A stretch of DNA of 64,000 nucleotides, taken from NCBI GenBank assembly GCA_021799355.1, contig JAJZAQ010000005.1, forward strand, positions 31,267 to 95,266, in the 5' to 3' direction. The translations under genes and the position numbers were made by a program. Below are positions 15,778 through 23,853 of the stretch, one piece after another. The DNA is from Pseudomonadota bacterium (GTDB taxonomy: Bacteria > Pseudomonadota > Gammaproteobacteria > Burkholderiales > Burkholderiaceae_C). The notes under the pieces were generated by a model, which searched no databases, had not been told where the DNA came from, and worked only from the letters and a program-made list of their open reading frames with translations. Each line of letters starts with the position of its first letter. Position 1 is the stretch's first letter.

Positions 15778-16570
15778 TGACGGTCACCAGTGCAGAGACT
15801 TCCTGCTCGAAATCAGACGGCAATGCCGCGTAGGGGTCAGGGTTCAGAGGCAGCGTCGTTGAATACACCCAAGCCAGGTTGCGGGCGGACAGCGCAGTCA
15901 CCTCGATTGCGTCATTGCTCGATTGCACCGCGATTTCCGCAAACATGGACGCCGGAAAAGACTGCGTCCAGGATGCCTGGGGTGTCGCGTCGAGGTTGGT
16001 CTGTGTGTCTTCCTCGTCAATGAAAATGTCGGCGGTCTTGTTGGTCGCAAAGCCGCTGTCGAACGACGTTCCCGGGTTTGCCACGATGATCGCGGCGGGG
16101 TATAGGCTGCGGATGTAATCGCGGATCGCGGCGTAATACTTCAGATGGGACTGGGTGGCATTGGTGGCCATTTCATCGAGAAAAATGCCGTCGATGGGGT
16201 ACCACGAGAAATACCGGGCGATGTCGCGCTCCACGGCGGCCAGCTTGCGAGAGCCATAGCTCGTATAGACATAGCCCAGCGTGCTGCCGCCTGATCCATC
16301 GAGGACGTTGATGGCCGCGGTGTAACTCGGATCAGCGGACGTACCTGGCCCGGAATTCGGGTTCATTACCGCGATCAGCGGAATCTGGCTGGCCGCCGCC
16401 GCCAACCGGTTCCAGTCCGTCTGATCGGTGGACGGATCAAAGTAGGCCGGGACGATCAGGCCCACCGGCGGAAGCGTCTGCGCGTCCGCTGTTGACGGCA
16501 GCACAGCCGAAGCTGAAATGAACGCAAGGAAGATCGCGCTTGCCGCGCGACGTAGAAACTGGAACGCCAT
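15764..16570 (-). CDS. Secreted spherulin-4-like putative glycoside hydrolase
   Basis: A 268-residue protein with a signal peptide (MAFQFLRRAASAIFLAFIS, cleavage near ADAQT). The body matches the spherulin 4 family related to GH135/Sph3 galactosaminidase-like enzymes: VGLIVPAYFDP, IAVMNPNSGPGTSADPSY, GSTLGYVYTSYGSRKL, and YPIDGIFLDEMA with the conserved acidic pair, then IIVANPGTSF. These are TIM-barrel hydrolases that cut galactosamine-rich or related exopolysaccharides in characterised fungal members. The bacterial substrate is unknown. It stands alone in its operon inside the conjugative element, next to an insertion sequence, so it looks like cargo. No cognate exopolysaccharide gene lies beside it. 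Confidence 0.8.
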   Translation of the reverse strand: MAFQFLRRAASAIFLAFISASAVLPSTADAQTLPPVGLIVPAYFDPSTDQTDWNRLAAAASQIPLIAVMNPNSGPGTSADPSYTAAINVLDGSGGSTLGYVYTSYGSRKLAAVERDIARYFSWYPIDGIFLDEMATNATQSHLKYYAAIRDYIRSLYPAAIIVANPGTSFDSGFATNKTADIFIDEEDTQTNLDATPQASWTQSFPASMFAEIAVQSSNDAIEVTALSARNLAWVYSTTLPLNPDPYAALPSDFEQEVSALVTVNGMR

Positions 16571-16944
16571 GACTTGCCCCCTTATTTATGGGGGGATATT
16601 AAGGCAAAAATACGACAAAAGTATGGCAAATTCGCGAGACTATGACTTTACTTCGATCTTTCGTGCCAAGTTTGCGGTCTATTCTGACGCTCTTGCATGC
16701 GCCGCACCGGATGGGTCTGTCGCGCAAATGATCATGCCGCATCCAGCATTTTCATGCGTCCCACCGGGACGGTCTCGCCGGAATAGCCCATAGCCGCCTG
16801 GTCACGCGTGTCGATCCCACCCCGTAATCATGCCATGCGTGACACCCAGAGTTCGGGAGCGATCTGATCCATGACCCATTCAGCCGCTGTTGCGTAGACA
16901 CCATTGCGCGGGTCATTGGCGCGGCCCGGATGTTGCGCATCGAA
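16571..16944. other. 374-bp gap with short coding-like leftovers
   Basis: No gene is supported. The part near the spherulin start is AT-rich and probably its promoter. Nearer the topoisomerase, the minus strand shows two short coding-like pieces (NDPRNGVYATAAEWVMDQ, then GYSGETVPVGRMKML) separated by a stop, perhaps residues of a deleted gene. They are not assigned to any family. Confidence 0.3.
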
Positions 16945-19101
16945 TCAAGCCTTGCTCTCCCACTTCGTACCAAGGTTGCTTTCATCCTTGCGGTCGGGCC
17001 ACCAGGCCCCCTTGCATCCGCCGCACCGGTAGTACGCCTTGCCGGTCTTGGTTTCGTTCTTGAACGTCGGCTTCTTGCAGCTCGGGCATTTCGGGCCGGT
17101 GGCACCAGCGTCCGATGTCCTCTGCCCGCCCCCACCTGCCTGCCTGTCCTCGAACCGCATTCCCGGCTTGCCGCCATCATCCCGGAATGCCACCTCGCAG
17201 TCGAGACAACGGTGGTACGCGCTCCCAGCCTTGCTGGTGCGCTGCACGCAGCGTGCACCGCCACAGGCCGGGCAGGCATGCAGGACCAGCTGCGCCTCGT
17301 TCAGCTTACCCTCCAGCAGCGTCCGCGAAAACTCCCGCGTTGCTTCCACTTGCGCCTGCATGAACGCGGCCAGCGCTGCACGCCCTGCCGCGATGTCCGC
17401 CAGCGCATCCTCCTGCAATGCGGTAGTGCCTGGATCGGCCAGATCAGGCGCCACCTTGCGCAGCATGTCGATCAGCTGCACACCCCGGTCGGTCGGGTGG
17501 ATCTCCTTCTTGCGGCGCTCGGCATACTCCCGCGTGATTAGCACCTCGATCATCGACGCCCGCGTCGCCTCGGTGCCCAGTCCTGACGACTCCTTCAGTC
17601 GCGCCTTGAGCTTCGGGTCGGTGACCAGCTTGTGCACGCCCGTCATGGCGGCGATCAGCGTGCCATCGGTGTAGGGCTTCGGCGGCGCGGTGCGCTTGGA
17701 CAGGATCTGTGCGGCCGAGCAGCGCAGCACCTGCCCCTCGGCCAGCATCGGCAGCTTGCCGTTCGCTTCGGCTGATTCGCCCTCCCCTTCGTCCTGCGCG
17801 CCGAGCTTCGTCCAGCCCGGCTCCAACACGATGCGCGCCGCAGCCCTGAAATGCTCGCCGCTCGGGAAGACGAAGATCGCTTCCCGGCTCTCGAATTTCT
17901 CGGGCGGCATGAACAGACGGATGTAAGACTCGCGGATCAGATCGAACACGCGTTTGGCATGGGCCGACAGGCTGGCGGCATCCGGGTTTTGTCCAGTCGG
18001 GATGAGGCCGTGATGCGCCTCGACCTTGCCGGTGTTCCAGGCCGCATGCTTGCGCTCAGGGTCAATCCCCGCAACGTCCGCGCCGCCAATGGCTTTCAGA
18101 ATGCCTGCCGCTGCACCATGCATCTCCATTGGCAGGTAGGGGCAGTCAGTGCGAGGGTAGGTGGCGACCTTGGCCTCATAGAGTTCCTGCGCCGCCGCCA
18201 GTGTGTCCTTGGCGGACAGGCCTAGGCGACTGCTGGCCGCCTTCTGCAGGGCGCCGAGGGTGTACGGCAGCGGTGCGGCACGCTCACCGGTCTTACGGGT
18301 GAACTTTTCCACCACTGCCTTCTGACCCTGCACAGCCTTGGCGACCGCCTCGGCCGCGGCCTTGTCCAGAAGCAGGCCATCGATGAGCAAGTCCTCTGGT
18401 GTCTGCCACAGCGCACGGGTGTCGCCATCCAGGGTCGCTTCCACCTGGTAGTGATCGCGGGGCCTGAAGTGGTCGATCTCGCGCTTGCGGTCGACCAGCA
18501 GTGCCAGGGTCGGGGTCTGCACCCGGCCCACACTCCATGCGCCCTGCACGCCACAGGCTTGCAGGTTGCGGCTCAAGGCGATGGAGCAGTTCATACCCAT
18601 GAGCCAGTCGGCACGCTGACGCGCCAGGGCGGATTCATAGAGCGGGCGCATGGCGTCATTGTCTTTGATGGTGGCCAGGGCGCGCTGCACGCTTTCATCG
18701 TCCAGGCTGGACAGCCATAGACGCAAGGTCTTGCCCTTCCAGTTCAGGAACAGCAAGACCTCATCGACCAGCAGTTGGCCTTCGCGGTCGGCGTCACCTG
18801 CGTTGACCACCTCGTCGACGTCTTTGAGCAGATCACGGATCACCTTGACCTGCTTGCCTGCGCCGCCATCGCGTGGCGACAGCTTCCAGGCCGTGGGGAT
18901 GACCGGCAAATGCGACGCCAGCACCTTGCCGCCCGCAACATAGTCTTCGGGCTTGGCCTGCTCCAGCAGGTGGCCGAAGCACCAGGTGACGCGGGTCTTG
19001 GCCTGCGCGCAGTCAATGAAGCCGTCGCCGCGCTTAGCCCCGCCGATGACACCGGCGATGGCTTGGGCGACTGAGGGTTTTTCGGCAATGATGAGGCGCA
19101 T
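16945..19101 (-). CDS. topB: DNA topoisomerase III (TraE-type)
   Basis: A 718-residue type IA topoisomerase. The start is taken at 19101 (MRLIIAEKPSVAQAIAGVIGG), because the frame open further upstream to 19518 carries no family sequence. The Toprim domain is at the N terminus with DADREGQLLVDEVL; the catalytic tyrosine lies in KVATYPRTDCPYL; LIPTG follows. The C terminus carries two four-cysteine zinc modules (CPACGG ... CLDC and CPSCKK ... CGGC). Such enzymes decatenate DNA and are common backbone genes of IncP-type plasmids (TraE) and integrative elements. It is divergent from the lytic transglycosylase gene, leaving 132 bp for both promoters. Confidence 0.93.
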   Translation of the reverse strand: MRLIIAEKPSVAQAIAGVIGGAKRGDGFIDCAQAKTRVTWCFGHLLEQAKPEDYVAGGKVLASHLPVIPTAWKLSPRDGGAGKQVKVIRDLLKDVDEVVNAGDADREGQLLVDEVLLFLNWKGKTLRLWLSSLDDESVQRALATIKDNDAMRPLYESALARQRADWLMGMNCSIALSRNLQACGVQGAWSVGRVQTPTLALLVDRKREIDHFRPRDHYQVEATLDGDTRALWQTPEDLLIDGLLLDKAAAEAVAKAVQGQKAVVEKFTRKTGERAAPLPYTLGALQKAASSRLGLSAKDTLAAAQELYEAKVATYPRTDCPYLPMEMHGAAAGILKAIGGADVAGIDPERKHAAWNTGKVEAHHGLIPTGQNPDAASLSAHAKRVFDLIRESYIRLFMPPEKFESREAIFVFPSGEHFRAAARIVLEPGWTKLGAQDEGEGESAEANGKLPMLAEGQVLRCSAAQILSKRTAPPKPYTDGTLIAAMTGVHKLVTDPKLKARLKESSGLGTEATRASMIEVLITREYAERRKKEIHPTDRGVQLIDMLRKVAPDLADPGTTALQEDALADIAAGRAALAAFMQAQVEATREFSRTLLEGKLNEAQLVLHACPACGGARCVQRTSKAGSAYHRCLDCEVAFRDDGGKPGMRFEDRQAGGGGQRTSDAGATGPKCPSCKKPTFKNETKTGKAYYRCGGCKGAWWPDRKDESNLGTKWESKA

Positions 19102-19233
19102 ATCGTGTCTCCAGGAAGGGGTGAGGGTTCTCTGAAGACTCCGCGGGATGGGGTCATGAGGCGTTTGTCCTGCGTCGGCAGAGTCAGGGTGAACCGCCAA
19201 CATCTGGCATCGCAACGCTGACCGGAGGCTGCC

Positions 19234-19800
19234 ATGAACGCTATCGTCTTGATGGAGCAATGCGCACCCCAGATCGCGCCAGTGACTCTGGCAGCGATCG
19301 TGCAGCAGGAAAGCGGCGGCAATCCGCTGGCCGTGCATGACAACACCAGCGGAAAAAGCTATGCACCGACGACTGTGGCCGAGGCCGCGCGGTTGACGAG
19401 GGAATTGATCGGCCAGGGCCACTCGGTGGACATCGGACTGGCGCAGATCAACAGTAGGAACCTGCCCCGGCTGGGGCTGGGCATCGATCAAGTTCTCGAT
19501 CCCTGCGCGAATCTGCACGCCGCGCAGACGGTTCTGATGGAGGGGTGGATGCGCTCGGGCGATCTACGCGCCACCTTGTCGGCGTACAACACCGGCCAGC
19601 TCCACAGCCCTGTGGGAATGGCTTATGGGGAGAAGGTGTTCGGGAAAGCTGGCGTTGTCGTGCCAGCCATCCCAGGCGGACTTGTGGCGCCATGGGCCAC
19701 TGATGGCGCTGCGCTGCCGCCGGTTCGGCCTGTTTTCACCTGGACGCCGCAGGCAAGCCCGCTGGCGCCCAAGGGCGATGGGCTGGCCGCGAAGTGGTAA
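19234..19800 (+). CDS. Lytic transglycosylase, VirB1/TrbN-like
   Basis: A 188-residue SLT-domain protein that would open peptidoglycan locally for the mating channel. The catalytic glutamate is in IVQQESGGNPLAVHDN, followed by VDIGLAQINSRNL and LSAYNTG, the standard family blocks. No obvious signal peptide is seen: the N terminus (MNAIVLMEQCAPQIAP) starts directly with the domain, as in several VirB1-like proteins of integrative elements. The Pro-rich C-terminal tail (PPVRPVFTWTPQ) is typical of the group. It is the only rightward gene in its neighbourhood. Confidence 0.85.
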   Translation: MNAIVLMEQCAPQIAPVTLAAIVQQESGGNPLAVHDNTSGKSYAPTTVAEAARLTRELIGQGHSVDIGLAQINSRNLPRLGLGIDQVLDPCANLHAAQTVLMEGWMRSGDLRATLSAYNTGQLHSPVGMAYGEKVFGKAGVVVPAIPGGLVAPWATDGAALPPVRPVFTWTPQASPLAPKGDGLAAKW

Positions 19801-19801
19801 C

Positions 19802-20152
19802 TCACCGCGCGTTGCCGTGATCTTTCCGGTGGCGGGTAGGCTGGCTTGCTCGGGGGCGATCTTGGGTGATGGCTCCGACCTCGGCGATTTCAATGGCTCG
19901 TTCAAGAACACGGCGGTCGATCTGATCCTTTTCACGCACAGTCTGTTTGGTCAGCAGCAGCCCTTGAAGGTTGACGGTGTGCACGGGCAGATCGCCGAGC
20001 ATGACGACTTCGGCATAGGGCAGCAGCGTCTCATAGGTCTGCCCTGCAGCGTTGAACAGCCACCTATCAGCAGGTAGGGCGCCGATGAGAGTTCGCAGAT
20101 CGTCGAGTGTCGCAGCCCGAGTCTGCGATTGTGCTTCGTCTTCATCCACCAT
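19802..20152 (-). CDS. Nucleotidyltransferase-like C-terminal domain protein
   Basis: A 116-residue protein starting MVDEDEAQSQTRAATLDDLR. The segment EVVMLGDLPVHTVNLQGLL, followed by TKQTVREKDQIDRRVLERA, resembles the distal half of minimal-nucleotidyltransferase toxins and of proteins that follow 'I.V....L...K....R.KD' order. The catalytic G-S/D-x-D part is not evident, so this may be a split or shortened protein. Its ATG overlaps the stop of the 78-residue gene upstream. The role is unknown; a toxin-antitoxin function is one possibility. Confidence 0.5.
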   Translation of the reverse strand: MVDEDEAQSQTRAATLDDLRTLIGALPADRWLFNAAGQTYETLLPYAEVVMLGDLPVHTVNLQGLLLTKQTVREKDQIDRRVLERAIEIAEVGAITQDRPRASQPTRHRKDHGNAR

Positions 20153-20378
20153 CGCGTTCCACCGCCAGCAGGGCCATGCCGCGGGCAATGCCCTCGGTCA
20201 TCTGCCTGTCGGCTTCCTCATGGGACAGCCTGAACACTCCTTTGGGAAGGATGATGCGTGTGTGGGCGATGCTGTGAAAGGTATCGTTGAAACGCCCGAA
20301 CTCCTCCAGCGCTCCGGCTCTGGCGTGCAGGGTGATCGGGTAGGGGTTGCGGCGTCCAACGGTTTTCATAAACCGCAT
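20142..20378 (-). CDS. Small unknown protein upstream of nucleotidyltransferase-like gene
   Basis: A 78-residue protein starting MRFMKTVGRRNPYPITLHAR. The ATG at 20378 overlaps the stop of the preceding gene as TAATG, and its own stop overlaps the next start, so the three genes read as one coupled unit. The middle, HTRIILPKGVFRLSHEEADR, could be a short amphipathic DNA- or partner-binding segment. No family is recognised. Together with the following gene it may be a two-component module embedded behind parB. Confidence 0.45.
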   Translation of the reverse strand: MRFMKTVGRRNPYPITLHARAGALEEFGRFNDTFHSIAHTRIILPKGVFRLSHEEADRQMTEGIARGMALLAVERDGG

Positions 20379-20941
20379 TATCCCGCGAGACCTCCGCCCT
20401 GCGCCAAGCCGCTGCGTTGCTGACGTACGGCCTGGCGCAAGCGCCCCCTGTTCTTGCCATACAAACGAGCGACTTCGCTGACGGGCCGGTTGCAATGGGT
20501 GACCAGGGCGACAGTGGTCGGCAGGCCGTACAAGGATTTGCGGCTGGAAAGTTCGAGATCGTCCCTGATCTGCTCTTCGACCAGACGCTGCGCGTCGGCG
20601 ATGAGCGCGGCATCCACCCCCGGCGCCTGCAGGGTATCGGGAAGCCTCTGGCAGATAGGTTTGTCGTGGTCACCGTCCACGATCTCATCAAGCGAGGACA
20701 TCGGCCGCCAACGCTCGATCAGGCCCCACATGCGGCCCATGATGTAGTTCTTGGACGTGCCCAGCAAGGGATTGAAGGCGTCCAGGCCTGCGGCGTGTTC
20801 CAGACAAAAGAGATACAGACTCTGCCGCACATCGTCCATGCTCAGGGTGCTGACGCCCGCAAACATCTGCGCATTCTCATTGAGAAGACGCGTGAAGAGC
20901 GCCTCGGCGACCTGTGAAGTCGTTCTCTGTTCTTCATTCAT
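20378..20941 (-). CDS. ParB-linked helical protein with C-terminal HTH-like segment, unknown function
   Basis: A 187-residue protein. The ATG at 20941 is chosen because it lies at an ATGA-type overlap with the parB 3' end; the frame further upstream is antisense noise to ParB. The N-terminal half is helical (EALFTRLLNENAQMF, LSMDDVRQSLYLFCLEH); the C-terminal part, with NRPVSEVARLYGKNRGRLRQAVRQQ, has the spacing of a helix-turn-helix. It may be a regulator or partition helper, but I do not recognise a family. The gene order parB, this gene, then the small pair is compact and coupled throughout. Confidence 0.55.
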   Translation of the reverse strand: MNEEQRTTSQVAEALFTRLLNENAQMFAGVSTLSMDDVRQSLYLFCLEHAAGLDAFNPLLGTSKNYIMGRMWGLIERWRPMSSLDEIVDGDHDKPICQRLPDTLQAPGVDAALIADAQRLVEEQIRDDLELSSRKSLYGLPTTVALVTHCNRPVSEVARLYGKNRGRLRQAVRQQRSGLAQGGGLAG

Positions 20942-21869
20942 GGCCGGCTCCCTGCCGATGGGTGAGATAGACATCGACTGCTTCCTGCAATATCTCACCC
21001 AGCTCGCGGTTGTCTTCGGCCATGATGCGCTGCAGGGCTTGCTTTTGGCCGTGCCGCAGGGTGACGGTGATGGAATCGTCCGGCGTCGCCGGGTTTTCTT
21101 TTCGCCAGCCGATGTCCGGCTCAACAGATGCGCAGGCCTGCGCGCAGGTTTGTTCCGCATCACCCTCCGCGGGCGGCGCAGAGGGGGGCGTTTCGGGTGC
21201 GGCAGGTGCCAGAAGCCGTTGGCGGCGCGCTTCCTTTTGTCGGGACGCTTGGCGGGCTTCATCGCAACGCGCCACGGTGATGGTGTCGCTAGAGTCCAGC
21301 ACGACGCGCTGCTCGGCCTGGTCGAGCGTTGCAAAGGACTCCCAGGCAGAAACCGACTGCAACCGCCCCAGGCTGGCCAGTTCACGCGCCAGGGGATTGC
21401 GGGAGAAGGACAGCATGCTGTTGACCCAGGCCTCGCGCCGGGCAAGGGCCTTGGCGATGCTTGGCGCTGTCATGCCGGCTTCGATCAGGCGCAGCACCGT
21501 GTCAGCCGCATCTTCCAGGCTGTACTCCTGCCGGTGCATGTTCTCGGTGGCACGCAGTACCACAGGCGCTGCGCCGATGGGGGAGTAGATGCGGGCCAGC
21601 AGCGTGCTCCTACCCAGCAGGCGTGCGGCGCGCACGCGCCGTTCGCCATAGACCAGCGTCCAGTTCCTTCCTGCAGCGCGAACGCCGATGGGTTGGATCT
21701 GGCCGACGATTTCCAGACTCTTCGCCAGAGCGTCCAACGCTTCGGGATCGTGTTTGCGCACCGGGAAATCGCTGTCGATGCGGAGGGCATCAAGCGGAAT
21801 GGAGCACAGTTGCTGCGGGTCGGCGCCAGGGGTGCCGAAGTCCAAAGGAAGGGCTGTCGTGGAGGTCAT
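20934..21869 (-). CDS. parB: ParB-family partition protein
   Basis: A 311-residue protein with the ParB CTPase/nuclease-fold N domain (IPLDALRIDSDFPVRKHDPEALDALAKSLEIVGQIQPIGVR), the box GERRVRAARLLG, and ATENMHRQEYSLEDAADTVLRL. A helix-turn-helix follows (MTAPSIAKALARREAWVNSML). The C-terminal third is variable and Pro/Ala-rich. No parA gene lies directly beside it; the only ParA-like gene is the TraL-like one at 11938. In integrative elements such ParB proteins can stabilise the excised circle or regulate transfer genes. It is downstream of the replication gene and read in the same direction. Confidence 0.85.
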   Translation of the reverse strand: MTSTTALPLDFGTPGADPQQLCSIPLDALRIDSDFPVRKHDPEALDALAKSLEIVGQIQPIGVRAAGRNWTLVYGERRVRAARLLGRSTLLARIYSPIGAAPVVLRATENMHRQEYSLEDAADTVLRLIEAGMTAPSIAKALARREAWVNSMLSFSRNPLARELASLGRLQSVSAWESFATLDQAEQRVVLDSSDTITVARCDEARQASRQKEARRQRLLAPAAPETPPSAPPAEGDAEQTCAQACASVEPDIGWRKENPATPDDSITVTLRHGQKQALQRIMAEDNRELGEILQEAVDVYLTHRQGAGHE

Positions 21870-21904
21870 GACGGTCGCTTGCAGGGTGGATGTGTTGAAA
21901 AGGG

Positions 21905-23212
21905 TCAGGCGCTTGCGGCGCGACGGGTGAATTTCTCTTGAAGGGCGGCGAGCTGGGCTCGAATGGTTTCTGGGGCGGGTGGAGTCTCCTTGGGTGGGGC
22001 GGACTGCGGCGGCTGGTGGTTGCGGGCTCGCACGGCATCAAGCTGGGCGGCGCGTTTACTGGCGGCCATCCAGTCGGCTCGCACCTTGCTGGCGTCGGCC
22101 AGCAGGGTGCCGAGGTCGTGCCCCTTGCGGACATACCAGTCGTGGTTGCTCTGCAGGTAGTGGACGGCGACAGCCGGGGCCTGCTGGCCGAGGCTGCGGG
22201 TAAGGCTGGCGAGCTGGTAGTTCGCTCGGCCGTCACGCAGGGGCGGCGCGTCGTAACGGGACTGGAAGGCCTGCGCATAGCTCTGCCAGAGTTGCTCGGC
22301 GAGGTGTTTTTCATCAGGGGTCAGCACTGTGTGTTTGCGTTTGTCCTTTTCTTCCATCGGCGCCGGGCTAGGGGTTGCGCCCTTTGTCTGAGAGAGGGGG
22401 AGCGGCGAAGGCGCGTGAGCGCCTGCAGCCGCAGGCATGGCTTGAAGGATGGGAAGCTGCCGCTGCGGCGCCGTCACGGCCTCACGTGTGACGTCCGTCA
22501 CGCTCGATGCGCCGTGACGCGTCACGCTCTCCGTCACGTTTTCCCCTTCTTTTTTCGTTTCACTTTTAAAAGAAGGCGTGACGGGCGTCACGTTTTGCGT
22601 CACGCTCGCCGTGACGGTTTCCGTGACGGTCGGCGTGACGACGTCACGCGTGACGGGCGCCGTGACGGCACTCTCCGCGTCTGCTGACCCGGCCAGCTTG
22701 GCGAGTCGCTGCCGCTCGCGATACCGGCGTGCACGTTCTGCTGGACTGCTGGCTCGCCGGGTCGGGGTGGCATCACTGATGGTGTGCTTGCTCTTCTCCC
22801 ACGCGTCGTGGGCGAATTCCGCGATCACCGGGTGATACAGGCGGCCATCGGTGCAAAGGAGCCAGCCGCGCAAGGCAACGTCTTTGATTTTGCGCCAGCG
22901 GCGCTGCGTATAGCCGCCGGCCAAGTGTGCGAGGACACGATCATCGTTGGGCAGGCTGGCCGCAGGCACTTGCAGCCAGGCCTTGGCGTACAGCGCCATG
23001 GCAGCCTTGAACTCTTCGCCTGTGGCCATCGCGAACTGGTCGGAGTCCATCATCCTGCCGACGTCGAGCGGCATGAAGACCATGCCACTGCTGCGCAGAT
23101 CGCAATCAGGCGGGGTCAGCGGGTCTGCCAAATGGGGCGCGGCATCGGCCTCGTCGCGGCGAAGACAAGCTCCGTCTAGTGCGGGCAATTCAGCGGGTGA
23201 TGAGATGTGCAT
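21905..23212 (-). CDS. DUF1376-domain replication protein with VT-repeat linker
   Basis: A 435-residue protein. Residues about 43-135 match the DUF1376/YdaU-like domain of phage and plasmid replication proteins (FMPLDVGRMMDSDQFAMATG, KAWLQVPAASLPNDDRVLAHL, GYTQRRWRKIKDVALRGW). A basic stretch (SPAERARRYRERQRLAKLA) follows. Residues about 180-250 are an unusual run of Val-Thr dipeptides, encoded by the GTSAC repeat field described separately. The C-terminal part (LTPDEKHLAEQLWQSYAQAFQ ... ALQEKFTRRAA) is helical. It probably initiates or supports replication of the excised element. The lack of a helicase partner and the repeats inside the gene suggest that the gene also carries the origin; this is inference. 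Confidence 0.7.
   Translation of the reverse strand: MHISSPAELPALDGACLRRDEADAAPHLADPLTPPDCDLRSSGMVFMPLDVGRMMDSDQFAMATGEEFKAAMALYAKAWLQVPAASLPNDDRVLAHLAGGYTQRRWRKIKDVALRGWLLCTDGRLYHPVIAEFAHDAWEKSKHTISDATPTRRASSPAERARRYRERQRLAKLAGSADAESAVTAPVTRDVVTPTVTETVTASVTQNVTPVTPSFKSETKKEGENVTESVTRHGASSVTDVTREAVTAPQRQLPILQAMPAAAGAHAPSPLPLSQTKGATPSPAPMEEKDKRKHTVLTPDEKHLAEQLWQSYAQAFQSRYDAPPLRDGRANYQLASLTRSLGQQAPAVAVHYLQSNHDWYVRKGHDLGTLLADASKVRADWMAASKRAAQLDAVRARNHQPPQSAPPKETPPAPETIRAQLAALQEKFTRRAASA
22472..22669. repeat. Dense GTSAC repeat field inside the replication gene
   Basis: Counting by eye, about fifteen copies of GTCAC or GTGAC occur in roughly 200 bp, mostly as CGTCACG/CGTGACG and often as back-to-back inverted pairs, interrupted once by an A/T-rich stretch (22546-22572). 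Neighbouring genes show no such density. The pattern resembles iterons plus an AT-rich opening region. Confidence 0.7.
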
Positions 23213-23340
23213 GGATGCGCTCTCCCCCTACGAAAAATTGGGACACGAAAAATGAAATGCCCGCCGGCCAGGATCAACCGGCGGGCGGGCGCAAACCCCG
23301 TGTAGGGGTGAGGAGACAATCAAGGCAGGCGGGCGCACGT

Positions 23341-23550
23341 TCATGCTGCCCTCCCCTGCTCCGCCATGGCTTGCGCACCGGCGTCCACCATGCGCACCAG
23401 ATCGGCGACCCGCCAGCGCGTGAGGCCGCCGATGCGCACGGGCTGCGGAAAGACCCCTGCGCTGACGTTGCGCCAAAAGGTCGATCGGCCTATCGAGAGC
23501 ATGCGGGCCGCTTCCTCGGCGGTCACGAGAAGTTTCAGGGGCTCATTCAT
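23341..23550 (-). CDS. AlpA-like DNA-binding protein / excisionase
   Basis: A 69-residue protein starting MNEPLKLLVTAEEAARMLSI, with the AlpA/MerR-like winged helix typical of prophage and ICE excisionases: GRSTFWRNVSAGVFPQPVRIGG, then WRVADLVRMVD. It would direct excision by the P4-type integrase or activate promoters. The ATG at 23550 overlaps the preceding Cro-like gene by 8 bp, so both are on the same leftward transcript controlled by the operator at 23789-23829. Confidence 0.8.
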   Translation of the reverse strand: MNEPLKLLVTAEEAARMLSIGRSTFWRNVSAGVFPQPVRIGGLTRWRVADLVRMVDAGAQAMAEQGRAA

Positions 23551-23800
23551 GGCCGTCCTCTTGCGGTTGCACGGCGCCAGGCGCTGATTGGGTGATGGAA
23601 GGCGCACCCTCACCCTCGGTCAGTTCAGAGTGCTCACGCCGGTAGAGGGCAGCGAGTACGCGGTCAGAGATGGTCGGTGGCAGTTCATCTGGCCACTGCG
23701 ACACGGCGGAAGGCGAAATGCCTATTGCGCGCGCAGCGGCCCGGCGGGTTCCGCCAAGAAGATTGATTGCGACGGTCTTAAGCATGCCAAATTGAAGCAT
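23543..23800 (-). CDS. Cro/YdaS-like repressor
   Basis: An 85-residue protein (80 from the second methionine at 23785). A short helix-turn-helix is visible: AINLLGGTRRAAARAIGISPSAVSQWPDELPPTISDRVLAALYRR, the signature of Cro/YdaS-type proteins. The first ATG lies inside a perfect 22-bp palindrome, so the start could be regulated by binding, or the second ATG may be used. It faces the CI-like gene across 53 bp, the layout of a phage-type bistable switch, and leads the AlpA-like gene. Confidence 0.8.
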   Translation of the reverse strand: MLQFGMLKTVAINLLGGTRRAAARAIGISPSAVSQWPDELPPTISDRVLAALYRREHSELTEGEGAPSITQSAPGAVQPQEDGHE

Positions 23801-23829
23801 GCTTCAATTTAATTTGCAAGCATTCTTCA
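23789..23829. promoter_or_regulatory. Operator of the Cro/CI-like switch
   Basis: AAATTGAAGCATGCTTCAATTT (22 bp, 23789-23810) is a perfect palindrome overlapping the Cro-like start. A second, imperfect copy (GCAAGCATTCTTCA, 23816-23829, 11 of 14 core matches by eye) lies 5 bp further. The tandem sites between divergent regulator genes are typical OR-type operators. Confidence 0.75.
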
Positions 23830-23853
23830 CGCCACAATAGCGAGAATCGCGCA

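Noticed and set aside
19102..19518. N-terminal extension of topoisomerase III
   Set aside because: It covers the divergent transglycosylase start and has no topoisomerase sequence; MRLIIAEKPSVAQA is the true start.
21446..21869. Frames in the ParB region other than parB (for example 21010-21588 rightward)
   Set aside because: They are shadows of the intact ParB sequence; parB has all domain blocks in one frame.
22472..22669. The GTSAC field as a CRISPR array
   Set aside because: The units are short, irregularly spaced and lie in a coding frame; there are no unique spacers.
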